Positions 1-10,700 of a DNA stretch of 64,000 nt are shown here, in pieces. Below the pieces are notes generated by a model. It was not told the origin of the DNA. It was given only the letters and a program-made list of their open reading frames with translations, and searched no databases. Each line of letters opens with the position of its first letter. Position 1 is the first letter of the stretch. Location of the stretch: positions 6,059,477 to 6,123,476 of the forward strand of contig WARS01000025.1 in NCBI GenBank assembly GCA_008933995.1, written 5' to 3'. The position numbers were made by a program, and so were the translations under genes. This stretch comes from Datnioides undecimradiatus. Taxonomy: Eukaryota; Chordata; Actinopteri; Lobotiformes; Datnioididae.

Positions 1-2008
1 GCACTGAGTTCCTATTGGGAGCGGCTATTAAATAGATCTGTTTACCAGGTGCCGAAGGGGAGAGGGGCGCGTATGTGAGCGTCTGTCGATGCAGGACAGG
101 AGCACATGTTCATGTTGCACTTTGTTCAGAAAGTCCCCGACGGTTGAGGAGGCTCTTTCTCATTTGAATTTGACGGCGCTTAAAACGGAGGAGGCAAGCC
201 ATCAAAGAGCTCGTGCAAGAGTTATCGGGGTGGAGGTATTTATAGTTCTCACAGTGGTGTCCCTTTACGTTGCTGCTCCAACCTTGAGAGTCATTGAGCA
301 AAGTCTGAATGCCTCTGAGCAGAATATCTAATGATTAGAGGAAGCGAAACAACGGCGAAGCTCGATCTTCCATCACCGTTATTACCTGCTCCAGCAGCCC
401 ACCGCCGCTGCTTTTCCCCCTCCTCAAGTGGCTCTCGAGCACCAGACAGACACGAACTGAGCAGCAGCAAAAGACTCCAGCTCCAAAACAACTTTGAGCT
501 GGGATGCAACAGCATAAAAGATTACCAAAGGTATGGACTGAAGTAATGCATAAGGTAGCTTTTAAGATGCTTCAAGCTTTTATCCTCTTGAAAAACAAAA
601 GACAGGAAGGTTTGATGACTGAATTAAAGCAGCATTCACTGATTTTCTTTCTTTTTCTGGTCGATTCATACAAAGGAACAAACTGAAAACATGACCTATT
701 ACTAGCTCATGAAGTTGTAATGGCAAATCTGTTTGCAAACATTTGCATAGTAGCATATTTGGCAGACACAGAGCAACATTAGCATTCACTTGGAGTCATG
801 GTTTGTGCTCAGTTCAGGGATTTCAGACCAATGCTCGCTCTTCTTTTAGCTCGTTTTCATTTCATAACATCTGCTGAGGAAAATAAAGCAGCTAAACATT
901 CGACCGTGTTCACCAGCTGGTCACTAACATTGTCTGTCAGCTGTTTGACGCTGAGCAGGAAGAGTACGGTGGGGTTTTTTAGAGCTTCTCTGCAGAAAAC
1001 ATCTGCCCTCTGCTACTGGAAATGAAATGAATGAAATAAAGGTTGGTGGGAAAACCAAAATAATATGCTAAAAGAGGCCAAAACTCTTAATAGAGCTGAG
1101 GGTGATAACTGTTTATTTCCATCATTATGAGCATCTTTTGCTTTGCACGTTGTACACTGATCCATTGCCGATATAAAATATTGAGTACAGAGCAGTATAT
1201 AGGAAATGTCCCCGGACCTTCGGGTACAACCAGCTGGATTAAAATGGCTTTTGATTCGGTTCAAATGATGCATTCAGTATGACTTTAATTCAGGTGCAGT
1301 CTAATTAGCAATAATGAGCTGATTAACTTTGCTAGCAGGCAGTGCTTGAAACTGCCTGGTCAGTTAACGCTCAGGTCGGACAAAACTTGTTTTTTTCCCC
1401 CTTTTTTAAAACATAATTCATTAAACCAATAAATAAATCAAGAAATTAGTATTGCTTTTTGCTGTGACAGTCATTCCAGTCCTTTTTCCTGATTGAGACT
1501 ACATGAGTTTCCTGGCAGGTGAGGGTGAGCAGATTTGTTTCCCGGTTTGCTCAATGTTCTTGCAAAGAGCCATGCCATTTTGCAACCAGCTAACCGGCGA
1601 ACACGCTAATGGAGTTCGGCTTCGGGGAACGGGCGACTGTTTCGGCCCGTTTAGCTTGAAAATCCGATCAAGACGTGCATCGTTTGTGTTTTCTCCCTAG
1701 TCCTTTGTCTTTTTTTGGTCTTTTGTCAATGCTATTGGCATTACTTTGCTTTACTGTTATAAATATACCAGAGAAACATGTATTTCATAATTAGAGATAC
1801 TAGAGTTTAGCAATTTATGTAGTGTGTTGCTAGCATTTTGAAATTTGGGGCGTATGAGGTGTCAGGTAGTTAGCTAACAGCAACATCGAGCTAATATTAC
1901 ATGGGGTAAGGAGAAAATGTTTTGACTGCTTGTCTTTCCAATCCTGTGCCTTGTTTGTGGCACATATTAGCAACAGCTACCATACACAGTTTATACAAGG
2001 TTTCCTTT
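1..2008. other. Intronic DNA, no gene seen
   Basis: Open frames are short, overlap on both strands and resemble no family I know. The sequence is of mixed composition with few simple repeats. At about 1275-1345 there is a compact group of ATTA-core sites (CTAATTAGC, GATTAAC), which would fit a homeodomain-rich noncoding element; this is a guess from motif density. One perfect POU octamer lies at 741-748. Confidence 0.5.
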
Positions 2009-2575
2009 TCTTATAAATATTGGAGTAGGCAGTGCAAGCAGAAGAGATTTGGATGTCGGCTGACAGACGCACGACTGCTGGCAGAGTCTCTGTGGCTTGG
2101 CAGGAGAACAGGCCACATATCGTTGGTCTGTATCAGGGTATGAGGCTCTCCTTGGCGCAGGCATGCATCAGAGATGAAGCTCGGACCTGACCAACACGTC
2201 TGCACAGCCCACATAAACTCACGCAGGCAGGTAAGGCACAGCTAGAGGTCTCTCTGCGTGAAGGAGGCACTGCGCCGTCGAGAGCTCATTTCTCTCAAGC
2301 GGACCCCAGGGAGAGGGAGTGGATGGAGGAGATGTGAGGACAGGGCCACTCTCTGGAAGTGGAGCTCTCTGACAGAGAAACAAGGACAGCAAACGTGAGC
2401 TGAGCCTCTAATGCCCACCAGACCCAAGACTTCCTTTATGGTCTCATGAAAAAACGCCGCAAGGTGCGGCAAAGTCAAACGGCTTTGAGAAAAGCAGCTG
2501 GAGAGGGGTTTACCGATTACTTTGGCCTTGTCTCCTCTTCAAAGCAGACATTTCCACCGTGAAAAACGTGGCAAG
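2009..2575 (+). repeat. Duplicated intronic element, copy A
   Basis: This is a direct repeat of 13277-13835. The core, 2041-2350, aligns without gaps to 13308-13617 with 13 differences by hand count (about 96% identity). Outside the core, similarity drops sharply but can still be followed on both sides: TAAATATTG at 2013 on the left, GCAAAGTCAAAC near 2470 on the right. No terminal inverted repeats, poly-A tail or target-site duplication are visible, and no reading frame looks conserved. A CAG|GTAAGG donor-like site occurs at 2228-2236 on the plus strand. The graded divergence favours a duplicated, constrained noncoding element or exon over a recent transposon pair. A low-copy genomic repeat remains possible. 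Confidence 0.85.
2355..2390 (+). repeat. Micro-inverted segment of copy A
   Basis: These 36 bases (beginning GGAAGTGGAG, ending AAGGACAGC) match the reverse complement of 13623-13659 at about 33 of 37 positions. The bases on either side match in direct orientation (GGGCCACT to the left, AAACGTGAGCTGAG to the right). The segment was therefore flipped in one copy after the duplication. Confidence 0.85.
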
Positions 2576-4024
2576 GTCAGTTTTAAAATGCCAGATCTTA
2601 GCGCTCCCTGTCCAGAGCGATATCCGCCAAATGTAAATGTCAAAATAGTGTGGCTGTGTACTGTTTTCAAGAAGAACTCGGAGGACGATCCGGGTAAAAA
2701 AAACATTATATAACGCTGATTTCCCTTTAAAAGATCTTGCTATTCCAAAATAAGGTGGTGCGGATATAAAAAGAAGCAGGAAAAGATGAGACAACACGGT
2801 TATTGATCGAACGAGGGAGTCTCAAACTTTCAGAGTAGGTGTTCCACATTACAAATACACATGCTGGGACTGTAGATACATCTAAATATGTCCCAAAACA
2901 AAGTAGAAACAAAAACAAAGTTAATGCTGTACAACAATCTCCGATAAGCTGACGGAAAACACAGGCGCAGTCTTGGATTCATGACCGCTCGTGATACAGC
3001 GAGACATCTGTGCCGGCGCTCACGTCAAACAGCGCAGCTCCCCGTTTCATCTGCATTGTATTACATAATGACGAAGACGGGGGCCGTTATGCAATCTCTG
3101 TTACTTTGGGGCTAGCCTGTATTTTTTTTTTTTTTTTTTTTTAATTGGAGACTGAATTAAGGACCATCCGGCCATAAGCAGGCTCGACTCTGCGAGGGAG
3201 AACGAGAGGGAGGCTGAATAACTTTTAATCGAATGGGGGTGAGATTTTACTGCATGAATTATGGCGAGTACGCGATGCGCTGCCTGTGGGGGAGTTCGGG
3301 CTGAGTTTCAGTCCTGAGGCAGGCCAGACGGAGGCAATCAGGTACACGGCTCATAATGGATATGATAAATGACAAATTACTGTTTTAAGAATTGAAATTA
3401 CAGCTATCAGTCATCCCCTCAGAACTTCTGAATGGAGTGTAATTGTCCAGATATTATTTATTATATTATTATACCAACTCCAGCCCTTCTCCTGCCCATT
3501 TTCTTTCTCAGCTTCTGTGCGTGTTGGTTTAGAAGAAGTGAAAAAGTTTTTTTTTTTTAAAAATGAGTTTGTTTTCCCCGAGCAGCAGACGTGTTCACCC
3601 TACTTTGATGTTATCGAGCAAAAGGCCGACAAGAGCGCTGGACATCAAGGTCAGCAAACACGGAATTTTTAATGGCGAGAGAGGATGCAATGCAAACTTT
3701 GGGGGGAACAACACTGGAAAATATGAGTAACATGTAACACGTCTATTCACATATGCAAGTCAAGATGCATTCATTTGTTTGCATATCTCAGTTTTGATGA
3801 ATTACACTATTTGAAGTCCCCTGTAATGTTTTTAGGATGGTCTACTTCAACACATGAGCTTTAACTCATTAAAAACAAACAAAGAAACAAATTTATTATT
3901 ATTATAACACATATAATGCAAATGTTTCCTTTCACACAGTTGCTCACATCTAATATGTTTGTCCTGAAGGTCAATATCAGTCTCGTACATGTCCATTTAA
4001 CAGCAAGCTACAGCCTTTAGCAGT
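2576..4024. other. Intronic DNA with a poly-T run and a motif-rich stretch
   Basis: No gene is seen. A T21 homopolymer occupies 3122-3142. The stretch at about 3143-3425 is balanced in composition and has several ATTA/TAAT cores (TTAATTGG, GAATTATGG, ACAAATTAC); it could be a conserved noncoding element, but nothing here proves it. An octamer ATGCAAAT lies at 3916-3923. Confidence 0.45.
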
Positions 4025-4164
4025 TTAGCTTAGCTTAGCACAAAGACTGAAAGTGGGGGGGGCGGCTAGCGAGCCTCTGTTTAACGTTAGAAGATCCAAC
4101 TACTAGCATATCTGCAGGCTAGCTGTTTTCACCTGTTTCCAGTCTTTGTGCTAAGCTAAGCTAA
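4025..4164. mobile_element. Palindromic MITE-like teleost repeat (TTAGCTTAGC...)
   Basis: The left arm at 4025-4049 (TTAGCTTAGCTTAGCACAAA...) is the perfect reverse complement of the right arm at 4140-4164. The arms are about 25 bp, with a roughly 90-bp interior containing CTAGC-rich sequence. I recognise the AGCTTAGCACAAAGACTGGAAAC motif as a very abundant short repeat in teleost genomes. It is non-autonomous and has no coding capacity. The true ends may extend past the arms. Confidence 0.75.
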
Positions 4165-4341
4165 TCAAATTCATATTTTACAAATGTGGGACTGGCCCTT
4201 TAAATTCAGTCGCATTAAAGAAACTGGACCGTCCCACCTGCCCAGTTCACCTGTCACCTGTCTGCACGTACTTTTGCTTTGTGTTTGAGCGTGTGCAACG
4301 CCTTAGTGTGCTGCAAAGCGTCTGTAACTACAAGTACGTAC

Positions 4342-4369
4342 GTGTGTGTGTGTGTGTGTGTGTGTGTGA
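4342..4369 (+). repeat. (TG)n microsatellite
   Basis: About 14 TG units followed by a GA-rich tail and a shorter interrupted TG block near 4400-4420. The open frames across it on both strands are artefacts of the repeat. Confidence 0.95.
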
Positions 4370-4563
4370 GAGACAGAGAGAGCGAGACAAACAATGAAAG
4401 TGTGCGAGTGTGTGTGTGTGGGCTCATCAAAGAGCGGCGGCATGTTGAGTAAACTCACGGGAGCCGTGAAGAGCAGCACATATTCATCATTAGGTTCTGA
4501 GCGGGAAGACGTATGCGCGCTCACACACGGACGCACATGCAAAGGCACACAATGCATCACACA

Positions 4564-4601
4564 CCCCACCCTGCACCCCCCCCCACGCCCACCCCACCCT
4601 C
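4564..4601 (-). repeat. C-rich run, G-quadruplex motif on the magi2 sense strand
   Basis: Six C-runs of three to nine bases are separated by one to four bases. On the minus strand, the sense strand of magi2, they become G-runs, so both DNA and pre-mRNA could fold as a G-quadruplex. Confidence 0.6.
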
Positions 4602-6849
4602 CTCTCTGAGCTCTAATCCTCATGGACCCCCATCTTCAGTCAGTCAGCAGTCTACATCACTATGGCGATGGCCTAAATTCCTCCGCACTGTGTGTGTATA
4701 TGTATGCGTAAGTGTGCGCGAGTGTTTGTGTATGTAATCAGCGCACGTGTCTGTCATGAAGAACAGTGACAGCGCGTCTGTGCGTGTGGTTTGCTTTTTG
4801 TCTGGATACGCTGAATTCAACTTGTCTCTGATGCGCCGCAGGTTCCCTCAAATGACTCACATCAATGCTGGACTGATCTGAAGTCTGTTAAACACAGACC
4901 GTGGACATGGAAAGGTGATCTTAAGTATGACCGATCGACGTATACAGTATCCAGTGTGTAATTCCCAGCTAATATGGGGGTTGAAAGTTGTTTTAACTGT
5001 GCAGGAGACTGAGGGTTTTCATGTTTTATGCTTTCCCTCTTTGATCGAGATGATTAGAGGACTCTTCAACGTTGCAACCTTTTGGGTTTCAGAAAACCTG
5101 AGGCGTCGCCCTGTGTTTCAAATGTAATAGAGACAGACGAGAGGCCCGAACTGCGAGTAAACACGGGTCATTGTAAAGTGTTTAAACAAGCTACTGATGC
5201 AGGTTCTCTACTAAATCTCAGTCCGTTATCAGTGTGAAGCACAAGCGCACGCACCGCTCGGTGGTACGGATGTGGGTAGTTAACAATGCTGCCGCCGCCG
5301 CTGCCGCTTTGATCCCGTGATCCCATTAAAACAAACACAAGCAACAACAGCATCTCTTTCACACTTAATAGCAGAGTTATCTGCATGTTAACAGCGTTAG
5401 TATCGATTGCCGGCGCGACGCACGTGGAAATTATGCACATTTTAAGCGTGTCTTGGAGGGATATTTACAATTCCAATATGCATTCCTCAGCAGCTAAAAT
5501 GCCACTTGTCGTCTAATTAATTTAGCCCCGAAATGTTTACAAAGTGCTCTGAAAGGTTGCACGGCGCTTGATCCAAAAGCTGTCTGACACAAAGCAGACC
5601 GAGGACAATTTCATGTGCGTGACGTGATATTATGTCAGACAGCTACCCAGGGGTCAGAATCAGTCGTTCACCTGAGGTAAACGCGTTGAACTGATTACTG
5701 GGAAAGAGCAACGGCGACATGGAACTGCGATTTACAACAGGCGGTAATCAGGAAATAGAATAATTAGCACCGCCGGGTGTAAAATCAGTGCTTAAATCCA
5801 TCAAATTTCAATGTATATGTATGTATTAAACAATCTGATAATAAAAGAATCATGAGAAATGACCAGAAAGACCTAAAAATGATTGGTTGTCTCAGTTTAA
5901 TTCAGCTGACGCAGGCAGAGGAGGATGAAACAACACGATTTCTGTAGATTGTCGTATTTCAGCATAAGGATTTACTCCGTATGGACGCAGCCTCCTAATT
6001 TAGTCTTGAGTGCAGCGCTCCTGCTTTTTTGATTGTGCGTAACGTCTCCACCTCGGCACCTGAAACCCAGCGGCGGAGTGTGCAATTACCTCCTCTGAGG
6101 CCGGGGGAGACGTTGCATGACATTTAGGCTGATTACATCCACTGTGTGGCCATCATGACTAATTTTAAAGATCAGAACGAGGCGGAGGTGGTGGAGGTGG
6201 TGGAGGTTTAGGGGTGTGCAGAAGAATCTGGAGGTGTGTGGGGGTTAAGGGCTTTAATCGCTTGCTCTCCAGGCCAGCTGTGGCCATCGCAATTACATGA
6301 CACTTGATGGATTTTTATGAGTCACACGACGCTCCTCCACTAGAAGCCGGTCAATGGCTCGATCAATCGCAGGGGAAGAATGGAAAGATTGTGGAGGAAA
6401 GACCGGAGAAGGAGAAATCATTTGGGATTTCAATTAAGAATCTAGGATCTGAAAAGCCTGACGGGATCTCTGAACTCTGACTTCTACACAGGTCAGAGTC
6501 GCCACGGTTCATTATCAGGGCTCAGCTCTTTTAGAAGGAACCCTTACATCCAACGGTAAGACCATCACAAACATAAAGGTGTTGAGGGTTTTGAGAACTT
6601 TACCTGCGTTTCAACCGGAAATATCAGGAAGTCGTGCACCAGAGGTGTGACCAGCCGCTGGTTCGCTGAGCTGATCATCACCGATTGGTCAAACAACGAC
6701 GCAGTAGTTACTGCAACTCAAAACGGGGTGGTAAAAGGTAAAGCTAGTGCTGGTGGTGGGGTGGTGGTGTGGTCGAGAGAGCTAAGGAGTGAATGAGAGA
6801 GAAAGAGAGAGAGAGAGCACGCAAGAACAACAAAGACGTGTTTTCTTCA
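4602..6849. other. Intronic DNA, no gene seen
   Basis: Nothing coding is recognised. A (GGTGGA)-like imperfect repeat with G-quadruplex potential sits at about 6181-6215. It is bracketed by two similar stretches, 6090-6170 and 6240-6320, that share GTGGCCATC, CAATTAC and CATGACA words. These look like noncoding regulatory-type DNA, but conservation is untested. Confidence 0.4.
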
Positions 6850-7140
6850 GAGGAAAACGTGGTTAAGGATTTGTTGGGTTTTAGCAAAGACGATCTCTTA
6901 AACTGAGCACTTTGTTAAGGTTAAGGGAACTTCGTCGTCATGGTTACAAAGCTGCTAAAGTTAGGGAACAGTGGCCATGATTAGAAGAAACCGGCGGTGA
7001 CAGCTGGAAACAGGCAGCTGTCTCCGGTGTTAAAGTCCAGTGTTTTGTTGATCCAGCCGCGCACCCGGCCGCCTCCTCGTGGTGGGTGAGTCACTGAAAC
7101 GACCGGCCGACGCGCTCGCGCTCTGCGCTGGGGACACTGA
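6850..7140. mobile_element. Probable dispersed teleost repeat (GGTTAAGGTTAAGG type)
   Basis: The run GTTAAGGTTAAGGGAAC, then TCATGGTTACAAAG, TTAGGGAACAGTGG, and further on AAAGTCCAGTGTTTTGTTGA and CGTGGTGGGTGAGTCACTG, is in the order I recall from a common teleost repeat. The right half is unusually CpG-rich (7050-7130). Ends are not defined and no terminal repeats are seen. Confidence 0.45.
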
Positions 7141-7416
7141 CGTTATTTTTAAAATTAGTCATATGACAAATATACCTGCAGCTCAGACGTGCCGGAAGAG
7201 GCTTCTGAGCTCCTGATGCTCTGTTTTACGCGAGTTCACTTCCTTGAACTCTTTGTTTTTAAAAGGTCCATCCAGTCAAAAACATGTCAACAGTGAGAGC
7301 AGTTACCTTGAAATAAGAGTACTTCACTAGAGCAAAAGCTGCCTGATGAGGATATTATCTTTGCGTTTCGAGAAGACGTGTTTCTCTCGCACCTCTTTCA
7401 CAGCGTGTGACGTTTA

Positions 7417-7540
7417 AGGTAAGATAAGATAATACTTTATTGATCCCACAGTGGGGTGATTTACTCGTTGCAGCAGCTCAAGACAGAAAGTAGAAAACAA
7501 AATGAGTAACAAACTTATAAACAAAGTAAACACACGGGAG
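7417..7540. mobile_element. Retroposon-tail-like repeat (ACTTTATTGATCCC)
   Basis: AAGATAAGATAATACTTTAT followed by TGATCCCACAGTGGGG, a CAGCAGC word and an A-rich tail resembles the 3' end of an abundant fish retroposon family with ACTTTATTGATCCC. Only this tail is present and there is no coding remnant. The exact family name is not assigned. Confidence 0.65.
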
Positions 7541-7704
7541 GGAAAAGCAATATTCTCAAAAATAAAAAGTTTGTAATGTACTAAATGCACATTCCCAGAA
7601 AACAGAAGTAATATGGGAATATTGGAAATAATGTTCCTCCTTAATCAGGAGAAATCGTGTCTTCTCCAGATTTCTTAATGCAGTCCTAGTCTTTGCGGTG
7701 TGTC

Positions 7705-7706
<2 letters not shown>

Positions 7707-7753
<47 letters not shown>
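7707..7753 (+). repeat. (TG)n microsatellite
   Basis: About 23 uninterrupted TG units. In the magi2 pre-mRNA this is a CA repeat. Confidence 0.97.
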
Positions 7754-7755
<2 letters not shown>

Positions 7756-10700
7756 TCCGAATTCGACTCATTATGGAGCGTGCGATCTCCACATCCAACT
7801 TGCTGTCGGGCGCGCGCAGCTTTCACAACAGCAGAATGAAAATGAATGAAAGAATAAAAGGAGCCCGGTCGGCTGCTTTAGCGCGCCGCTCGCCTTCTGT
7901 TGCTCAGAATCGAACATAATCGCGCTCCGCCACCTGCGCTTGCTGCAAATCATCCTTTTCCACTGCGTCTCTAAACAACGAGCGACGGACGCCTGGCTCC
8001 CCGCGCTTCTAAAGGTAGCCAAATAAGATGTCTTGTTTCATCTGGGAGTTTATCGATCGCCGGTCCCCGAGAAAAACATTTGATTTCTTTGCGCCAGGTG
8101 GCCCAGATAGGTAACGCGCGCCTTAATAATCTTTAGGGTGACGCTGATTACGGAGAAGGAATGAGTTTATAGTCTGACAAACCTCCGCAGACCGGCACTG
8201 ACATCACGTCTGTCTCCATGGCAATGTGGGAGAAACGTAGGCTGCTGGTGTCTGGAAGCAGGCCGTGTGAGGAGAGGAAGAGAGACGGAGATGGAGAGAG
8301 ACAGACAAGAGAAAGAGAGTGTCGGAAATCCTCTAGGAGAGGCGTGAAGGAACATAGTGTCAGGAAGCTACTGGCTCTGAATACTAATATCAGGGCCTGT
8401 AGATGGACAGGCGAGCACGTGCACGCACACACACACCAGTCGGTGGCGTGCTTGCTGCCGCGGTGTCTCTCTCAGTTTTGTCAACAGTCAGTCGGTATCA
8501 AGTGAAAAATAGCCTTTGAGCACAAATGTCACAGGAGCCAACGGTGACATTAAAGCCTATTGGACTAAAGCTTGAGACTGCTCCCTCCACAGAGAGAGAG
8601 AGAGAGACGGCGGGGCAGAGGGAGGGAAGGAGCAGATGGGTATGATAACCTCGGCTCAGGTCTGACACACGTCGCCGGGTACAAAGACGCTTCCAGCCTC
8701 AAAACTCGTCTTTCGCTTCAAGTCTTTAATTAACGGCTCCGCTGTCTGTCGCACTGGAAACCAGGTTTGTGTCTGAGGTGGGCGCACCGGTCGGTCCGTC
8801 AGTCGGTCGGGCAGCGATGTCTTTTATAAAAAGATGATTCATCTTCTAAGGCCTTTCCTTAAAGACCAGCGGAGTCTTCTTAAGAAACAATGACCCGTCC
8901 TCCAAGTATTGACGATCCCAAACTACAGCATCATCGACTTAGCACGACCCTCGCGTACGCTGGAGATATCAATATTCATAAGGGTCAACAATATTAGGCT
9001 GGTACACATCTGATGTAGGATCTGTTCGCTTAATCTGGACCTTAAATGTCGGTGATTGCCCGCTTCAAAGAGCTGATGTGGGGCTTCTTTTTATAGCCAC
9101 CCTTTATGCACTAAGAGTGGAGAGCTCCCTGCATGAGCTCGCAGTCAACACACACGTGGCAGCAATGAAAGAACAGAATCGTGGCCTTGATGGTAGGTTC
9201 CCGGTGATTACTTTTGTCGATTTAAGGGTGGGTTTAACTCGTTCGCCATCAGTTTAATGTTGTAGAAATCATATGTGGAATCTGGACTCATGCATACAGG
9301 GCCCTGATCCCCGTTAACCAGCTCCTAAGACTCCAGGTCCCGGCCTCTCTGTTCTGCTGACGCCTGCTCACCGACCCTTTGCTCCGAGTCGTTTACAGTA
9401 TATGATATGGGGTTTTCAAATAGGCATTAAATAGGTTTCCATTTCAAATGTTTACACTCTTTTATAAATGTTTATTCATTCGACTTCAACTGCATTGCTT
9501 GCAGAAAGCTTAAAGGTTTTGTTTTTTCAAAGCTCCGTCAGATGCCGGGTGACCTCCTTAGGCTCCCCTCTGGCGTCTGTTTGAAGCCCTTAAATGTGTT
9601 TAAAACCCTTAAATATCCTTAAATATAAATAATACCCTTAAACTATCATCAGAGGATGTTTCATTTGGAGTAAGTCACCCATGCTGGCGTTTCACTTTAA
9701 AACTACCATGATAAGATGCCATACCACCCTCGTCGAATGTCTTAACTCCCCCCGAGTTGTTTTCTGTCCACCTCTATCAACCATGAAACGAAGTGGACGT
9801 GTCTGCAAACCTCTCAAAACTCTAGATGGTCAGTTTGAGTTTACCACTTTAAGCTAACGGTGAACTCCCAAATCTATATTGACGCAAGGTCCTTTTGTAA
9901 CCATGGTAACATGTATGTCTGGACTGATCGGAGCTGCTGCGTCCTACTCGTTGTACTCCTGCATCTTCCTAATTGCGGCCTGTAATTACTGCAGCCGTCG
10001 GGCAGACTTTATTTTGTTTTTGCTTTTTTTATTTTCGGCACATAGATGTTTTCCTCCTGGTAGCCGCGCATTCCCCGCTCCTCTGCAGCCACGGAGGCTT
10101 TTGTTTGGTCTCGGAGGTGTTGAGGGGGTTTGCAACAGGTGAAACGCTGACGTCAATGATTCAGCCCTCTATGCAGCGCCAAGCCGCCCCCTGAGCTTGG
10201 TAATCCAGGTGGGTGTGCGCATGTGGAAGGTGGGAGCTTTGCGCAAGAAGATCCCCCATAAAGATAAACTACAGTAGATAATATAACAAAGGCATAGAGG
10301 TAGATGGTGGTAGAAGGGACATGTAAGAGTGCTGCTCAGATCCTTCTGCAGGATTAAGGTCTAAGCTCTGACTGGGCCACTCCAGGATACTGATCTTCCT
10401 TTTGTCAGTCGTCTCTGGCTGGATCCGGCTGCGCATCTCGGAGGCCTTTAAGAAACGAGGATTTAATGACAGATTGGGCCGGCGATGCAGTGAGATTCAA
10501 AAGAGATTTGCGTTTGAACCCTGGACTCAACCTGAACGTCTCCGCACAAGAGCCTCGCCGCGCAACAACAACAACAAAACGAGGCCAACCATTCAGGCTT
10601 GGCTCCAGCCTCCAGGAGAGTCGCGAGGAATCCCGAACGATGTGATCTTCTTGTGTATTTCTCAACAGCTTTGACCTATTTGTTTAGTAAAGTCACCCGT

